Below, piece by piece: positions 9,984 to 18,250 of a DNA stretch of 64,000 nucleotides. Within the stretch, counting starts at the first letter, position 1. Every line of letters starts with the position of its first letter. Below the pieces are notes generated by a model. That model was not told where the DNA came from and ran no database searches. It was given only the letters and a program-made list of their open reading frames with translations. Source of the stretch: Candidatus Fredericiella danica (GTDB lineage Bacteria > Chloroflexota > Anaerolineae > Caldilineales > Caldilineaceae); the NCBI GenBank assembly GCA_016713335.1, contig JADJPH010000102.1, forward strand, positions 36,845 to 100,844. Reading direction: 5' to 3'. The position numbers were made by a program, and so were the translations under genes.

Positions 9984-10972
9984 TCATCCGGCGGCTGCAT
10001 GGTTCTGTACCTCAGGAAGCTCGTTGGGGGCGGGCAGCGCCAGCTCGCCGGCCAAGGCGGTCAGCGCACGGCGCCGCACTTCGATCCGCACCCGTCCGCC
10101 GCCCACCGCTCGCCCATCCACCATGACCGGCATTGAAGGCACTGTGTCGATATCGATCCGGCGCACATGATAGTGCTGGATGCGGGTCTTCTGGCATATC
10201 GATACCCACTCCCTGGAAGACATAGTTCAGCAGCTCCAGCTTGGTCAGATCGGCAAAGAACAGCACGTCCAATAGGCCGTCGTTATACGAGGAATTTGCG
10301 CTAATTCTGTAATTGCGGCCGATATAGGGTACGTTGCAAACCAACACGACGTGACCGAGATCGCGGATCTCTTCTTTATTGTTCAGCACCAGGGTTATTT
10401 CGGCTGGCGGAGATTTGACGAGGGTTGCCAGGAAATCGCCGGCCCGCGCCAGGTTTCCGTGCTGGAGATCGTCGGCAGACGGAAAAAGTGAAGAAATCAA
10501 CCCCACCGAACAGAGCTCCAGAAATGGGGTGGTGATTTCGCCACCGTTCGCCAACGAACCTGAACAGGTCGCCATACCGATGTCCATCTTGACACGGCGC
10601 CCTGTGCGTAGCAGGGCGATGGCGGCTGGGATATCCATCGGGATGTCCAAACTGAGCGCGATGTTGTTTTGCGTGCCGCTTGGGATAACGCCCAAAGCGG
10701 CGCGATTGGAGGGAATGCCGGCCAACGCAGCAGCCACAGCGGAAATCGTGCCGTCGCCACCACATACCACGAACGTTCGGATCCCATCTGCGAGGGCATC
10801 GCGGATCATCTGTGGCGGATCCCAGCCAGCTTCAACCAGACTGACTTCCCGCATGAGCTTCCAAACCTGCATCTCGCGGATCACATCCAGAATCTCGATC
10901 CGCGTACCCCGGGCAGCCCCAACACTGGGGTGTAAGAGTAGTTTGGCCCGCACGCGGCCGACGTAGGCTCAT
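9984..10972 (-). CDS. YegS/DagK-like lipid kinase
   Basis: The diacylglycerol kinase catalytic domain is recognisable: RAKLLLHPSVGAARG, VVCGGDGTISAVAA (nucleotide-binding GGDGT), GVIPSGTQNNIALSL (variant of PxGTxND) and NDGLLDVLFFADL. I place the start at ATG 10972 because AGGAGG lies seven bases upstream. Reading MSLRRPR and then AKLLLHP needs one base fewer in a GGG run near 10946. A GTG at 10953 is the start if no correction is made. A second frame change near 10200 leads to RIQHYHVRRIDID and the C-terminal beta domain ending NELPEVQNHAAAG. It phosphorylates diacylglycerol or a related lipid. The next gene encodes a PAP2 phosphatase. Confidence 0.85.
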
Positions 10973-11435
10973 CCGCAGACCTCCTGTAAAACCAGGTCTC
11001 ATCCTCAACTGCGCCGGAACCATAGCACGGTAACGGTAAGCCAGCGGCACGGCCAGTACCCGGATGGTGGCAGTGGTACACACCAAGCGCGCCCGCCAAT
11101 GGGGAAACCATCAACCAGGCGCCCACCACGACGATGACCAGAGAACTGACGAACGTCAAGTAGTCAAAGTTCGAACTGGTCGCCATCTTGATGTACTTGA
11201 TGATGTTGCCAAAGACGCGATCGACTTCAGCCTGGCTCAAGCCTTCCAAACGCGATGCAAACTCCTGTAACTGGGCTGCGGAATCTGCCTGTGCCACCGC
11301 CAACAATTGAGCCGACATCAAGGCTGTGTTCTCGCCAGAGGGTTGCGCTGCGCGTTGGAGCTTGGGATCAACAGGTTTCGGAGAACCTTTGCTTATATTG
11401 TCAATGGTTTGAAGAACGGGACCTTCTGAAATCAA
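10881..11435 (-). CDS. Small membrane protein of unknown function
   Basis: Not recognised. TTG at 11435 overlaps the TGA of the RNB ribonuclease gene (TTGA), with GGAGAGAGG upstream, which suggests translational coupling. The first ~85 residues are polar and probably helical (AQLLAVAQADSAAQLQEFAS; DRVFGNIIKYIKMATSSNFD), then a hydrophobic segment YLTFVSSLVIVVVGAWLMVS. After GALG near 11085 the reading is uncertain. The open frame runs on to 10881 and overlaps the lipid kinase by ~90 nt, which is unlikely for a natural end. An alternative frame stops at 11005. The true protein is probably 115-145 aa with two membrane helices. Confidence 0.5.
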   Translation of the reverse strand: MISEGPVLQTIDNISKGSPKPVDPKLQRAAQPSGENTALMSAQLLAVAQADSAAQLQEFASRLEGLSQAEVDRVFGNIIKYIKMATSSNFDYLTFVSSLVIVVVGAWLMVSPLAGALGVYHCHHPGTGRAAGLPLPCYGSGAVEDETWFYRRSADEPTSAACGPNYSYTPVLGLPGVRGSRFWM

Positions 11436-12920
11436 TGTACCCTCTCTCCAAAATCCACGGAAATCAGTCGCACCTGAATCTTGTCGCCGACGTCGACACC
11501 CTCAAACCCGTGCAATACCCTGCCTTCAACCGGGATTGCGAGCAACCTTGCCCAAGTGCCTTTGTCAGATGAACCTGTAATGATGGCGTCGAATTTTTCG
11601 CCAATTCTCGATTCAAGGAGGAGCACAGCTGCGGATTTTTCAACCTGCCGTTCGACCTTGTTTACAGCATCCTCCATCTCAGTAAAATGCTTTGCGAGTA
11701 CATCGAGTTCGGCGTAGCTGTACGGCGCCGGTGCGCCGGCCATGGCGGCTTTCAGTAGGCGTTGCGTGATCAGATCCGAATAGCGGCGATTCGGAGCGGT
11801 GGAATGGGCATAGTCTTTGACCGCCAGGCCGAAGTGCCCTGGTGCAGTGGCGCCGGGTTCTTCCGCAAGGTATTCGCCGGCGCCCAGAAGTTTGATCACG
11901 GCCAGGGAGAGATCGGGAAACTGAAGTGGATCGGCCGCCTTCTGTTTGACGAGAAACTCATCAAGCATCACCGAGTCCGGCTTCTCCGGCAGAATAAATC
12001 CGTGATCTAGGGCGAGCTCAACAATCCGATCCCAGCGTTTGGGCGAGCGCACTACCCGTCGGATCGAAGGAAATTTCTTCGCAGCGAGGTACCGGGCAGT
12101 GACACCGTTGGCTGCGATCATGAAATCCTCAATGATTTCCTTAGCGCGGTTCTTTTGTTCCACTTCGAGTTTACGGATTTGGTCTCCATCAAAAACAAGT
12201 TTTGCCTCGATCGTTTCAAGACTTAGCGCGCCGTGGATGTGCCGTAAATTCTTCAGGCTCTGTGCGATTCGGTCCTGCACGAGCAGATTCTCCGACAGAC
12301 CCATTGACCGCCGCTATTGCGGCGGGGATCGCGCCTGTTTTTCCAACCAGGCTGCCACGCTGTTGTAGGCAAGTTTTGCATGATTGCGCACACGCGCTCG
12401 GTAGAGGCTCGAGCCTAGAACAGAGCCGTCGGCCCCAACTACCATTTCCACGACAACTACCAGCCGATCCTCATTGAGATTCAAGGAGGTGAGGTCGGTG
12501 GAAAGCTTCTCCGGCAGCATCAGGAAGATTTCGGCCGCCGTATACACCGAGGTCGTATTGTGCCCGTGCATGTGCGTCAACGGCCGACCCGTCTTTGACC
12601 AGCGCATCAACGTCTGCCACGGCCACTCGAATCTTCACCATGTCCCCGGGCAAAGGTTCGGCGATCGTGAGTTGATCCAAGTCAAGGGAGTCATCGTTGT
12701 CAATGGACGCCCACAGGATGTCCGTTAGATCGCGAATTTCTTCCATTTCATGGACTAGTTCTCCATTCACAGTGGCGGGCAGCTGAATTTTTTCAACTTC
12801 AGCGAGCACAGCCGCGGAAAAGTCAGGGCGTAGACCTCTGTCCAACATCGCCCGATGGGCAATACCTCGCAACATGGTGCGGTGCTGTTGATCAGTGTGT
12901 ATGGCCTGCGGCATAGGCAT
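11432..12920 (-). CDS. RNB-domain (RNase II/R-type) ribonuclease, frameshifted
   Basis: The joined protein of ~495 aa lacks the N-terminal cold-shock domains of RNase R. The RNB core starts RDLTDILWASIDNDDSLDLDQL, the catalytic acidic cluster. Compared with RNase II, the positions of D201, D207 and D209 are Asp but D210 is Gln. Later parts include YSDLITQRLL with APNRRY, the RNA-binding PNRRYSDL signature, and a C-terminal S1-like segment (GTWARLLAIPVEGRVLHG). At least three frame changes occur. Near 12310 the frame with an apparent TAG can be replaced by IPAAIAAVNGSVGEN, showing two compensating errors. ATG at 12920 or 12914, with GGAG. Likely a 3'-5' exoribonuclease or regulator. Confidence 0.8.
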
Positions 12921-12931
12921 TTCTCCAGGGA

Positions 12932-12967
12932 GGCGAGGTGATAGGACAAGGGCGCCACCACCTCGCC
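12932..12967. repeat. Inverted repeat GGCGAGGTG / CACCTCGCC
   Basis: A 9-bp stem with an 18-nt loop between the LEA-like gene and the RNB ribonuclease. It carries the same arms as the hairpin at 739-760, which suggests a dispersed REP-like element. It could attenuate transcription into the ribonuclease gene. Confidence 0.45.
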
Positions 12968-12994
12968 GGGCCTCTTGACATACGCTAGAACTGA

Positions 12995-13201
12995 CTACCG
13001 TGCGGCATCCCTTGCAGCGTCCTTGGCATCTTGGGTCGCATCCTTAGCGGCATTCTTCGCGTCGTGAGCGGCGTCCTTGGCGGCGTTCTTCGCGTCGTGA
13101 GCGGCGTCCTCGATCTTGTTGCCGGCGTCATGCATTGCGTCTTGGACGTCTTCGACCATGTCCTTGACGGCTTCCTGTGGTCCTTGTGTGTTATTAGTCA
13201 T
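12995..13201 (-). CDS. LEA-like repetitive hydrophilic protein
   Basis: A 68-aa protein starting at ATG 13201, with GGAGAG upstream. Nearly the whole sequence is an Ala/Asp/Lys amphipathic repeat with unit DAAHDAKNAAKDA, present about three times and ending DAARDAAR. It has no Cys, Pro or Trp and only one Gly. This is the composition of group 3 late-embryogenesis-abundant proteins and of bacterial CsbD/YtxH-type stress proteins, which are disordered in water and form helices on drying or at membranes. A protective role in osmotic, desiccation or freezing stress is inferred from composition and from the neighbouring GlsB-like gene. Confidence 0.75.
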   Translation of the reverse strand: MTNNTQGPQEAVKDMVEDVQDAMHDAGNKIEDAAHDAKNAAKDAAHDAKNAAKDATQDAKDAARDAAR

Positions 13202-13257
13202 AGTTCTCTCCAGTTTGGTGAAATGGCGAACTCCAAAACGCAGATTCGACGGTCTAG

Positions 13258-13524
13258 CTAGACGAGCGCCCTGCGGCCAGATATCAACCGCAGTCCAGCG
13301 ATCAGGATCATCGCGCCGACAAAGGCCACGATGATGCTCGTGATGTTGATGCCACTCACTGCATTTGGCATGTTCAGCAACGCCCCGGCAAGATAACCGC
13401 CGATAACCGCACCCACTACCCCGACGATGATGTCGCCGATGACCCCGAAGCCACCACCGCGCATCACCTGGCTGGCCAACCAGCCTGCAATCAACCCTAC
13501 GACAATCCAAGCAAGAAGATCCAT
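13258..13524 (-). CDS. GlsB/YeaQ/YmgE family stress-response membrane protein
   Basis: An 88-aa protein from ATG 13524 (AAGGATG upstream). Three hydrophobic segments match the transglycosylase-associated/YeaQ-YmgE family (PF04226): LLAWIVVGLIAGWLA, the glycine-rich GGGFGVIGDIIVGVVGAVIGG, and a C-terminal helix. These small membrane proteins are commonly induced by envelope, acid or osmotic stress; their biochemical role is unknown. The gene is the first of the minus-strand run downstream of the two-component regulator's terminator and is intact. Confidence 0.9.
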   Translation of the reverse strand: MDLLAWIVVGLIAGWLASQVMRGGGFGVIGDIIVGVVGAVIGGYLAGALLNMPNAVSGINITSIIVAFVGAMILIAGLRLISGRRALV

Positions 13525-13650
13525 TGTTCCATCCTTCCTCACGATGCCCAGTTCTGCTATAAATACCCTGGGGTTCACGCTTCCGTGCATATACAGCTTA
13601 CCAGGCGGCAGGTGGGTTGTCGTCAGCGGTAACGATCGATTTTGGGTATC

Positions 13651-13676
13651 AAAAAAGCCGCCCTTGTAGGCGGCCC
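13651..13676 (-). terminator. Intrinsic terminator of the kinase/regulator operon
   Basis: On the minus strand GCCGCC, loop TACAAG, GGCGGC and six T form a textbook terminator ~60 nt after the LuxR-type regulator gene. It separates the two-component operon from the GlsB-like gene. Confidence 0.9.
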
Positions 13677-13737
13677 AGTGACCTTTGATGTACGATCTTT
13701 GATGTAGTTGTATTTAGCAAAGCGTTGTTGCTTGAGG

Positions 13738-14403
13738 CTATCCCTCTTCCTGGCCCGCCTCGTCCTCAGTGGTCAGTCCTTCCCGGACAGCATAAAGTGC
13801 TGCCTGTGTGCGGCTGGCTAAATGTAGTTTGCTCAGAATACGGCTCACATGCGTACGCACGGTCGGTTCACTGACTGCGAGCTCGCCAGCAATCTCCTGA
13901 TTGCTCAGCCCCTGTGCAATGAGCCGCAACACCGCATGTTCGCGCTCCGTCAGCGCATCAGGTCCAGGGGTTCTTAAATCGGCTGGCTGTGCGACCTCTT
14001 GGAGTAACTTGCGGGCGATGGTCGGATGCAGTGCCGGCTCACCTCGATGCACCTGATGGATGGCCCGTACGAGTTCCTCGGGCGCAGAATCCTTGAGCAG
14101 GTATCCCAACGCGCCCGCCTTGATGGCGGGAAAAACCTTGCTGTCGGCAGCAAAACTGGTCAAGACTAGAATGCGTGCACCCGGCTGATGTTCGGTGATC
14201 CGGCGTGTTGCCTCGATGCCATCCATACCCGGCATGAGAAGGTCCATCAGAATGACATCGGGTTGGCTTTCTTCCGCGCATATTACTGCTTCCTGACCAT
14301 CGGCTGCTTCCGCAACGATCTCAAATCCGCCGGATTCCGACAGCAAAGCCCGAATGCCTTTGCGCACAATTGCATGATCATCAACAATCAATACTCGAAT
14401 CAT
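13738..14403 (-). CDS. NarL/FixJ-type response regulator
   Basis: A 221-aa protein: receiver domain (residues 1-120) with the acidic pair in VDDH, phospho-acceptor Asp54 in ILMDLLMPGMDG, Thr82 in LVLTSF and Lys104 in YLLKDS; then a LuxR helix-turn-helix (about 150-210), LTEREHAVLRLIAQGLSNQE. The ATG overlaps the kinase TGA by four bases (ATGA), so the pair is translationally coupled. It presumably binds DNA when phosphorylated by the upstream kinase. The eight or nine co-oriented stress genes downstream are plausible targets, but no operator is visible to me. Confidence 0.93.
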   Translation of the reverse strand: MIRVLIVDDHAIVRKGIRALLSESGGFEIVAEAADGQEAVICAEESQPDVILMDLLMPGMDGIEATRRITEHQPGARILVLTSFAADSKVFPAIKAGALGYLLKDSAPEELVRAIHQVHRGEPALHPTIARKLLQEVAQPADLRTPGPDALTEREHAVLRLIAQGLSNQEIAGELAVSEPTVRTHVSRILSKLHLASRTQAALYAVREGLTTEDEAGQEEG

Positions 14404-15650
14404 AACTTTACCTCGACCGTCAGTCGTGTTCCCTCACCCGGTTTACTCTCATGGGTCAACCGGCCACCGAGGCGCGCCGTGCGCTCAGCAATGCTCCGCA
14501 AGCCGCCAGTACCTCGACCTTCTGTACGAACCGCCAGCAGGTCGAACCCGACTCCGTCGTCGACTACCGCAAGGCGAACCATCGATGTTGTGAAGCGTAG
14601 AGAAACGATCACATGCTGAGCCACCGCGTGTTTGCGCACATTGTTGAGGGCCTCCTGGGCGATCCAGTATAGATCTTCTTCGATTGCGATAGGCAACCGG
14701 CGCTCGCCCTCGACACGAAACTGCGTTTGTAGCCCAGCGCGGTCCTCGACTGAAGCGAGGCGCGTCTGCAATGCGGCCACAAGCCCTTCCGCTTCCAGCA
14801 CAGGGGGGTGCAACTGAAAAATGAGCAGCCGCATGTCGCGCATCCCCTCCTGGGCAGTCTCTTGTAGTTCTGCCAGGTAGCCGGTCGTGACTTCTTTCTT
14901 GCCTGCCGCAAGCGCCAGGGCGGCCGCGTTGGCATAAAGGTTCACGCTATAGAGTGACTGGGTCACCGAATCATGCAATTCCCGGGCCAGACGCTGCCGT
15001 TCCTCAAGCACTGCCAATTGCTCGGCTTGCTGCTGCAGGCGGGCGTGCTCGATTGCCATAGCCGCCTGGTTGGCAAAAACGGACATGACGCGAACATCCT
15101 CTTCGGTAAAGCCACCGGCTTTATTGACAACATCCAGCACGCCAATGATCCCGCCATTGACATGTAGGGGCAACGCAAGTAGCGCAGTGAGTTCGGAGGG
15201 CCACTGATAAACCTGCGCTTGCTCGACGGGAGGTAAGTCGTTCAGACGCACGGCCTCACCCTTGCGCACGACCTGCCCTGCCAGTGAGCCTGCCACGGGG
15301 ATGCGCTCTACGGTTGTCAACGGCTTTCCCAATCGGTGCTTGACCTCCAGCCAGGCCTGATCGGTTAGCAGTAAGACGGCACTGCCCGTCGCCCCGATCA
15401 AGCTCTGAGCTTCAGCGCACACGATATCAAGTATCTGGTCCAGAACAGTTTTTTGGAGCAGGCTCACCAGAACGCGGTTGAAGCTCTCACTTTCGACCAA
15501 CCGCCGCTGTAGTTCGCCTTGAAGCTCGGCGTTCCTTAGCGCCAGCGCCGTGGAAGCGCGCTCGCGTTCACTAATTTCTGTCTCAAGGGTATCGATCACC
15601 TGCTGTAGATGCTGGATATCAACTGGTTCGGTCACTTTGTATGGCATCAT
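14400..15650 (-). CDS. GAF-domain sensor histidine kinase (HisKA_3 type)
   Basis: Up to 422 aa, with no membrane segment. N-terminal coiled coil (~15-65), GAF domain (~70-210), then a HisKA_3 dimerisation region with the phospho-accepting His in RLARELHDSVTQSLYSV, and an ATPase domain with N box EEDLYWIAQEALNNVRKHA, G1 VDDGVGFD and G2 GRGTGGLRSIAERT. This is the NarX/LiaS class that pairs with LuxR-type regulators, and the partner gene overlaps it. A cytoplasmic signal bound by GAF is likely. I prefer ATG 15650 (or 15647) over GTG 15668, since no good ribosome site precedes the GTG. Confidence 0.93.
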   Translation of the reverse strand: MMPYKVTEPVDIQHLQQVIDTLETEISERERASTALALRNAELQGELQRRLVESESFNRVLVSLLQKTVLDQILDIVCAEAQSLIGATGSAVLLLTDQAWLEVKHRLGKPLTTVERIPVAGSLAGQVVRKGEAVRLNDLPPVEQAQVYQWPSELTALLALPLHVNGGIIGVLDVVNKAGGFTEEDVRVMSVFANQAAMAIEHARLQQQAEQLAVLEERQRLARELHDSVTQSLYSVNLYANAAALALAAGKKEVTTGYLAELQETAQEGMRDMRLLIFQLHPPVLEAEGLVAALQTRLASVEDRAGLQTQFRVEGERRLPIAIEEDLYWIAQEALNNVRKHAVAQHVIVSLRFTTSMVRLAVVDDGVGFDLLAVRTEGRGTGGLRSIAERTARLGGRLTHESKPGEGTRLTVEVKL

Positions 15651-15950
15651 GCTCTTGCCCGCGCGCACTTAACTCATACGCAGCGCAACCTTCGGTCCGC
15701 CTGTGGGTCACGGCGCCATCCGGCGATGGTATTCATCCGGGTCGCTTCTTCCAATTCCATGCGCGTCTTACTCAGCATACTCGATCCCATTGAGTTTCCG
15801 GTAAGAGATTCACGCCAGGAATCTGGCTGAATCCAACCCTCGCCACTGACTCGCGTTGAAATACACCCATCCGCACGCCAGATAGGCGCCAACAATCGCT
15901 TTGCGATATGATGTAGTACTTGGTGTGGCCACTGCGGGCTGGTGGCGCCC

Positions 15951-16499
15951 ATGACGGATCATCCGGCCGTATTGCGAACGGCCCAATTTTTTGGAGGCCT
16001 AGTGACGACGCCAAACAGCGCACCCATTCTGTCGCCGCGCTCACCCGACGAATCAGCGCTCACGATGACCCAGTTCATGCAGCCTGAACACTCCAATAGC
16101 CTCGGCAACGTCCACGGTGGTGTCATCCTCAAACTCTGCGACGAATGCGGCGGCATTATCGCCAGCCGCCACTCCCGGCGTCCGGCCGTGACGGTCACCG
16201 TGGACAGCGTCAATTTCATCAAACCGGTGCTCCTTGGACGGCTGCTCCTGGTGCATGGTCGCATCAGTTGGACCGGACGCACCAGCATCGAAGTCGAACT
16301 ACGGGTCGAAGCCGAATATCTACTGACTGGCGAACGCACCCTCACGAACAATGCCTACTTCGTCTATGTCGCCCTTGACGAGCAGCGCAAACCGGTCCAG
16401 GTGCCCCCTCTCCTGCTTGCGACCGAAGCAGACAAACGGCGCTTCGACGAGGGTGCGTTGCGCCAGCAGCGACGCCTGGCGGAAGCAGGGCGTCGCTAG
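15951..16499 (+). CDS. Acyl-CoA thioesterase, hotdog fold (YciA/BACH-like)
   Basis: About 182 aa. The hotdog core is clear: TMTQFMQPEHSNSLGNVHGG with the conserved N-x-x-G-x-x-H-G-G, LKLCDECGGIIASRHS with the catalytic Asp, VTVTVDSVNFIKPVLLGR, and VEAEYLLTGERTLTNNAYF. These match acyl-CoA hydrolases of the YciA/cytosolic BACH group, which cleave acyl-CoA to free acid and CoA. ATG at 15951 is likely; GTG at 15942 is in frame. The 280-nt stretch before it (15669-15950) shows no gene and must hold the divergent promoters for this gene and the histidine kinase. Confidence 0.87.
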   Translation: MTDHPAVLRTAQFFGGLVTTPNSAPILSPRSPDESALTMTQFMQPEHSNSLGNVHGGVILKLCDECGGIIASRHSRRPAVTVTVDSVNFIKPVLLGRLLLVHGRISWTGRTSIEVELRVEAEYLLTGERTLTNNAYFVYVALDEQRKPVQVPPLLLATEADKRRFDEGALRQQRRLAEAGRR

Positions 16500-16507
16500 A
16501 CAATCCT

Positions 16508-17191
16508 ATGGGAACGAACGCATTGCACTCAACACGCTCGGGTTGGCGGTCACGTGATATCACCCTGCGCTGGCTGCTGCCAATGGCCGGTCTGGTGAGC
16601 CTGATCGGCTACTGGGGATCCTGGGTGGCCCACCCGGTCGCCGGGCTGGCAATTCTTGGGCTTGACCTGGGCGAATACGTGAAGTTTCTCCCCTCGATCC
16701 GCAGCGGTCAAATTCAACTCTGGCGCGAAGGTTTTTATCTGCCACTCGTTGCGGTGAGCCTCGCCTTCAGCCTCTTCGCGTATCGCCCTGAACTACGCTA
16801 CCCGCGCTGGCTGCGTCTTCTCTTCTTGGCCGTTGCCATTGTTGCCGCGCTCAACCTGCTGCCGCCGGCCTGGACACCGGCCCGAATGATGACCGATGAA
16901 TTCCAGCAGCAGGCCCTTGCCATTCTCCTCTGCTTGACGGCGGTCGCCTTCAGCCCAGTCCTCGCGTTGTGGAAAGCTGTGGTTACCGGCGCCTTGATTG
17001 CGCTCTTGAGCCTGGTCGCTGTCATTGTGCCTGTCTGGCAATTTTTTCGCGTCCTGCCCGGTATCTCCATCCTCTACAACCACGCGCTCAGCTGGGGCTG
17101 GGGGGTGGGCGTGATGGGGATGGGCCTGCTCGCCCTGACGGCGGGCGGTGTGCTACTTACCATTTCGCGCTCGCCAACCCGCGGCGCCTGA
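16508..17191 (+). CDS. Multi-pass membrane protein of unknown function
   Basis: 227 aa, not recognised. Six hydrophobic segments: LLPMAGLVSLIGYWGSWV, a re-entrant AGLAILGLDLGEYVKFLPSI, FYLPLVAVSLAFSLFAY, LLFLAVAIVAALNLLPP, LAILLCLTAVAFSPV and two closely spaced C-terminal helices. The only acidic motif in a membrane region is GLDLGEYVKFLP. It starts nine bases after the thioesterase stop, so the two are probably co-transcribed. It resembles small uncharacterised membrane proteins of Chloroflexi in character, but I assign no function. Confidence 0.65.
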   Translation: MGTNALHSTRSGWRSRDITLRWLLPMAGLVSLIGYWGSWVAHPVAGLAILGLDLGEYVKFLPSIRSGQIQLWREGFYLPLVAVSLAFSLFAYRPELRYPRWLRLLFLAVAIVAALNLLPPAWTPARMMTDEFQQQALAILLCLTAVAFSPVLALWKAVVTGALIALLSLVAVIVPVWQFFRVLPGISILYNHALSWGWGVGVMGMGLLALTAGGVLLTISRSPTRGA

Positions 17192-17234
17192 GATTCCAGA
17201 TGCCCCATCCGCTTGTGATAAAAGGAGTCGTAAG

Positions 17235-18010
17235 ATGAAGCTTGGCGCAATGAACAACCCGCGTGCAGAGGTACTCAAGGGAGATCGACCGCATTGCCGC
17301 GCTCGGTCTGGATTTCATCGACCTGACCATTGAGGCGCCAGGAGCAACCCCCTGAAGGGACTGATTGGAAAGCGGTGCGCGCCGCCATTGAGCACAGCGG
17401 GCTTGGCGTTGTCGCCCACGCCGCACCCTATCTCCCCATTCACAACCCTTCGCCAATTGTACGCCAGGCGGCCCTAGACGAACTGCGCCGTTGCCTCGAT
17501 GTCGCCCAGATCATTGGCGCCCCGTTTTGCACCACCCATTTCCTGGGCTGGCCTTCCTTCTTGTCGGAAGACGGCGGCTACGAATACTACCGGCAAGGGT
17601 ATGAGATTCTCCTGAAACACGGACGCGAACGTAACGTTCTCGTCACCCTGGAGAACGGTCCGGATAATAAGCACCAGCTCAAATATTTCCGCGAGATCTT
17701 CTTCCGGCTGCCAGAACTGCGCCTTACTTTCGACATCGGGCATGGCAACGTGAACACGGCGCGCTCCATGACTCGTGACTACCTCTTTGCCTTGAACGAC
17801 CGGTTGGCCCACATTCATATGAGCGACAACAACGGCAAGGGCGACGATCACCTGCCGTTCGGCGCGCCGATTCGCGGCGCGATCAATCTCCGCCACGAGC
17901 TGCAGGTGCTGCGCGACTTTCGTTATGATGGCACGATCACGTTGGAGATTTTCGGCGACCCCCGCTGGCTCACAGCCAGCGCCCAGATCGTCCGCGAACT
18001 TTGGGGATAA
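17235..18010 (+). CDS. Sugar phosphate isomerase/epimerase (AP endonuclease 2-like TIM barrel), frameshifted
   Basis: ATG 17235 follows AAAGGAG. It reads MKLGAMNNPRAEVLK, shifts frame near 17280 to EIDRIAALGLDFIDLTIEAP, and shifts again near 17340 into the long frame from the VRAAIEHSGLGVVAHAAPYLP region to the end. Metal ligands of the family are seen: THFLGW, VTLENGPDN (Glu), LRLTFDIGHGNVN (Asp, His), HIHMSDNNGKGDDHLPFG (His, Asp) and ITLEIFGDP (Glu). Total ~257 aa, normal for the xylose-isomerase-like barrel (PF01261). It probably isomerises or epimerises a sugar or inositol derivative using a divalent metal; the substrate is unknown. Confidence 0.82.
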
Positions 18011-18019
18011 CACAACGAA

Positions 18020-18250
18020 TCTCCCGCCAAGACGCCAAGACGCAAAGAAAAACCAAGAACGGTATCGCCCTCTGCGTCCCTGCGGGAGATTCTTCTTCGT
18101 CTTTCTCCCCTTGGCGGCTTAGCGGCTTGGCGGGAGTCCCTTCCCCGTCTTTTACCTGGCGGCTTGGCGGGAGTCCCTTCCCCGTCTCTTCCTGGCGGCT
18201 TGGGCTGGGGGGAGTCCCTCCGTCTTTCCTGGCGGCTTGGCGGGAGTCCC
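18020..18250. repeat. Intergenic repeat block (GACGCCAAG / CTTGGCGGGAGTCCC type)
   Basis: No gene. It starts with TCCCGCCAAGACGCCAAGAC and then carries at least four tandem copies of a ~25-nt unit containing CTTGGCGGGAGTCCC, separated by pyrimidine runs. The two parts are in opposite orientation, so the block can fold into a long imperfect hairpin. Similar blocks lie at 25970-26235 and 49610-50040. Confidence 0.85.

Noticed and set aside
12311..12313. In-frame TAG read as true end of the RNB gene
   Set aside because: The alternate frame gives IPAAIAAVNGSVGEN across the site, fitting RNB proteins, and coding continues for 290 codons beyond.
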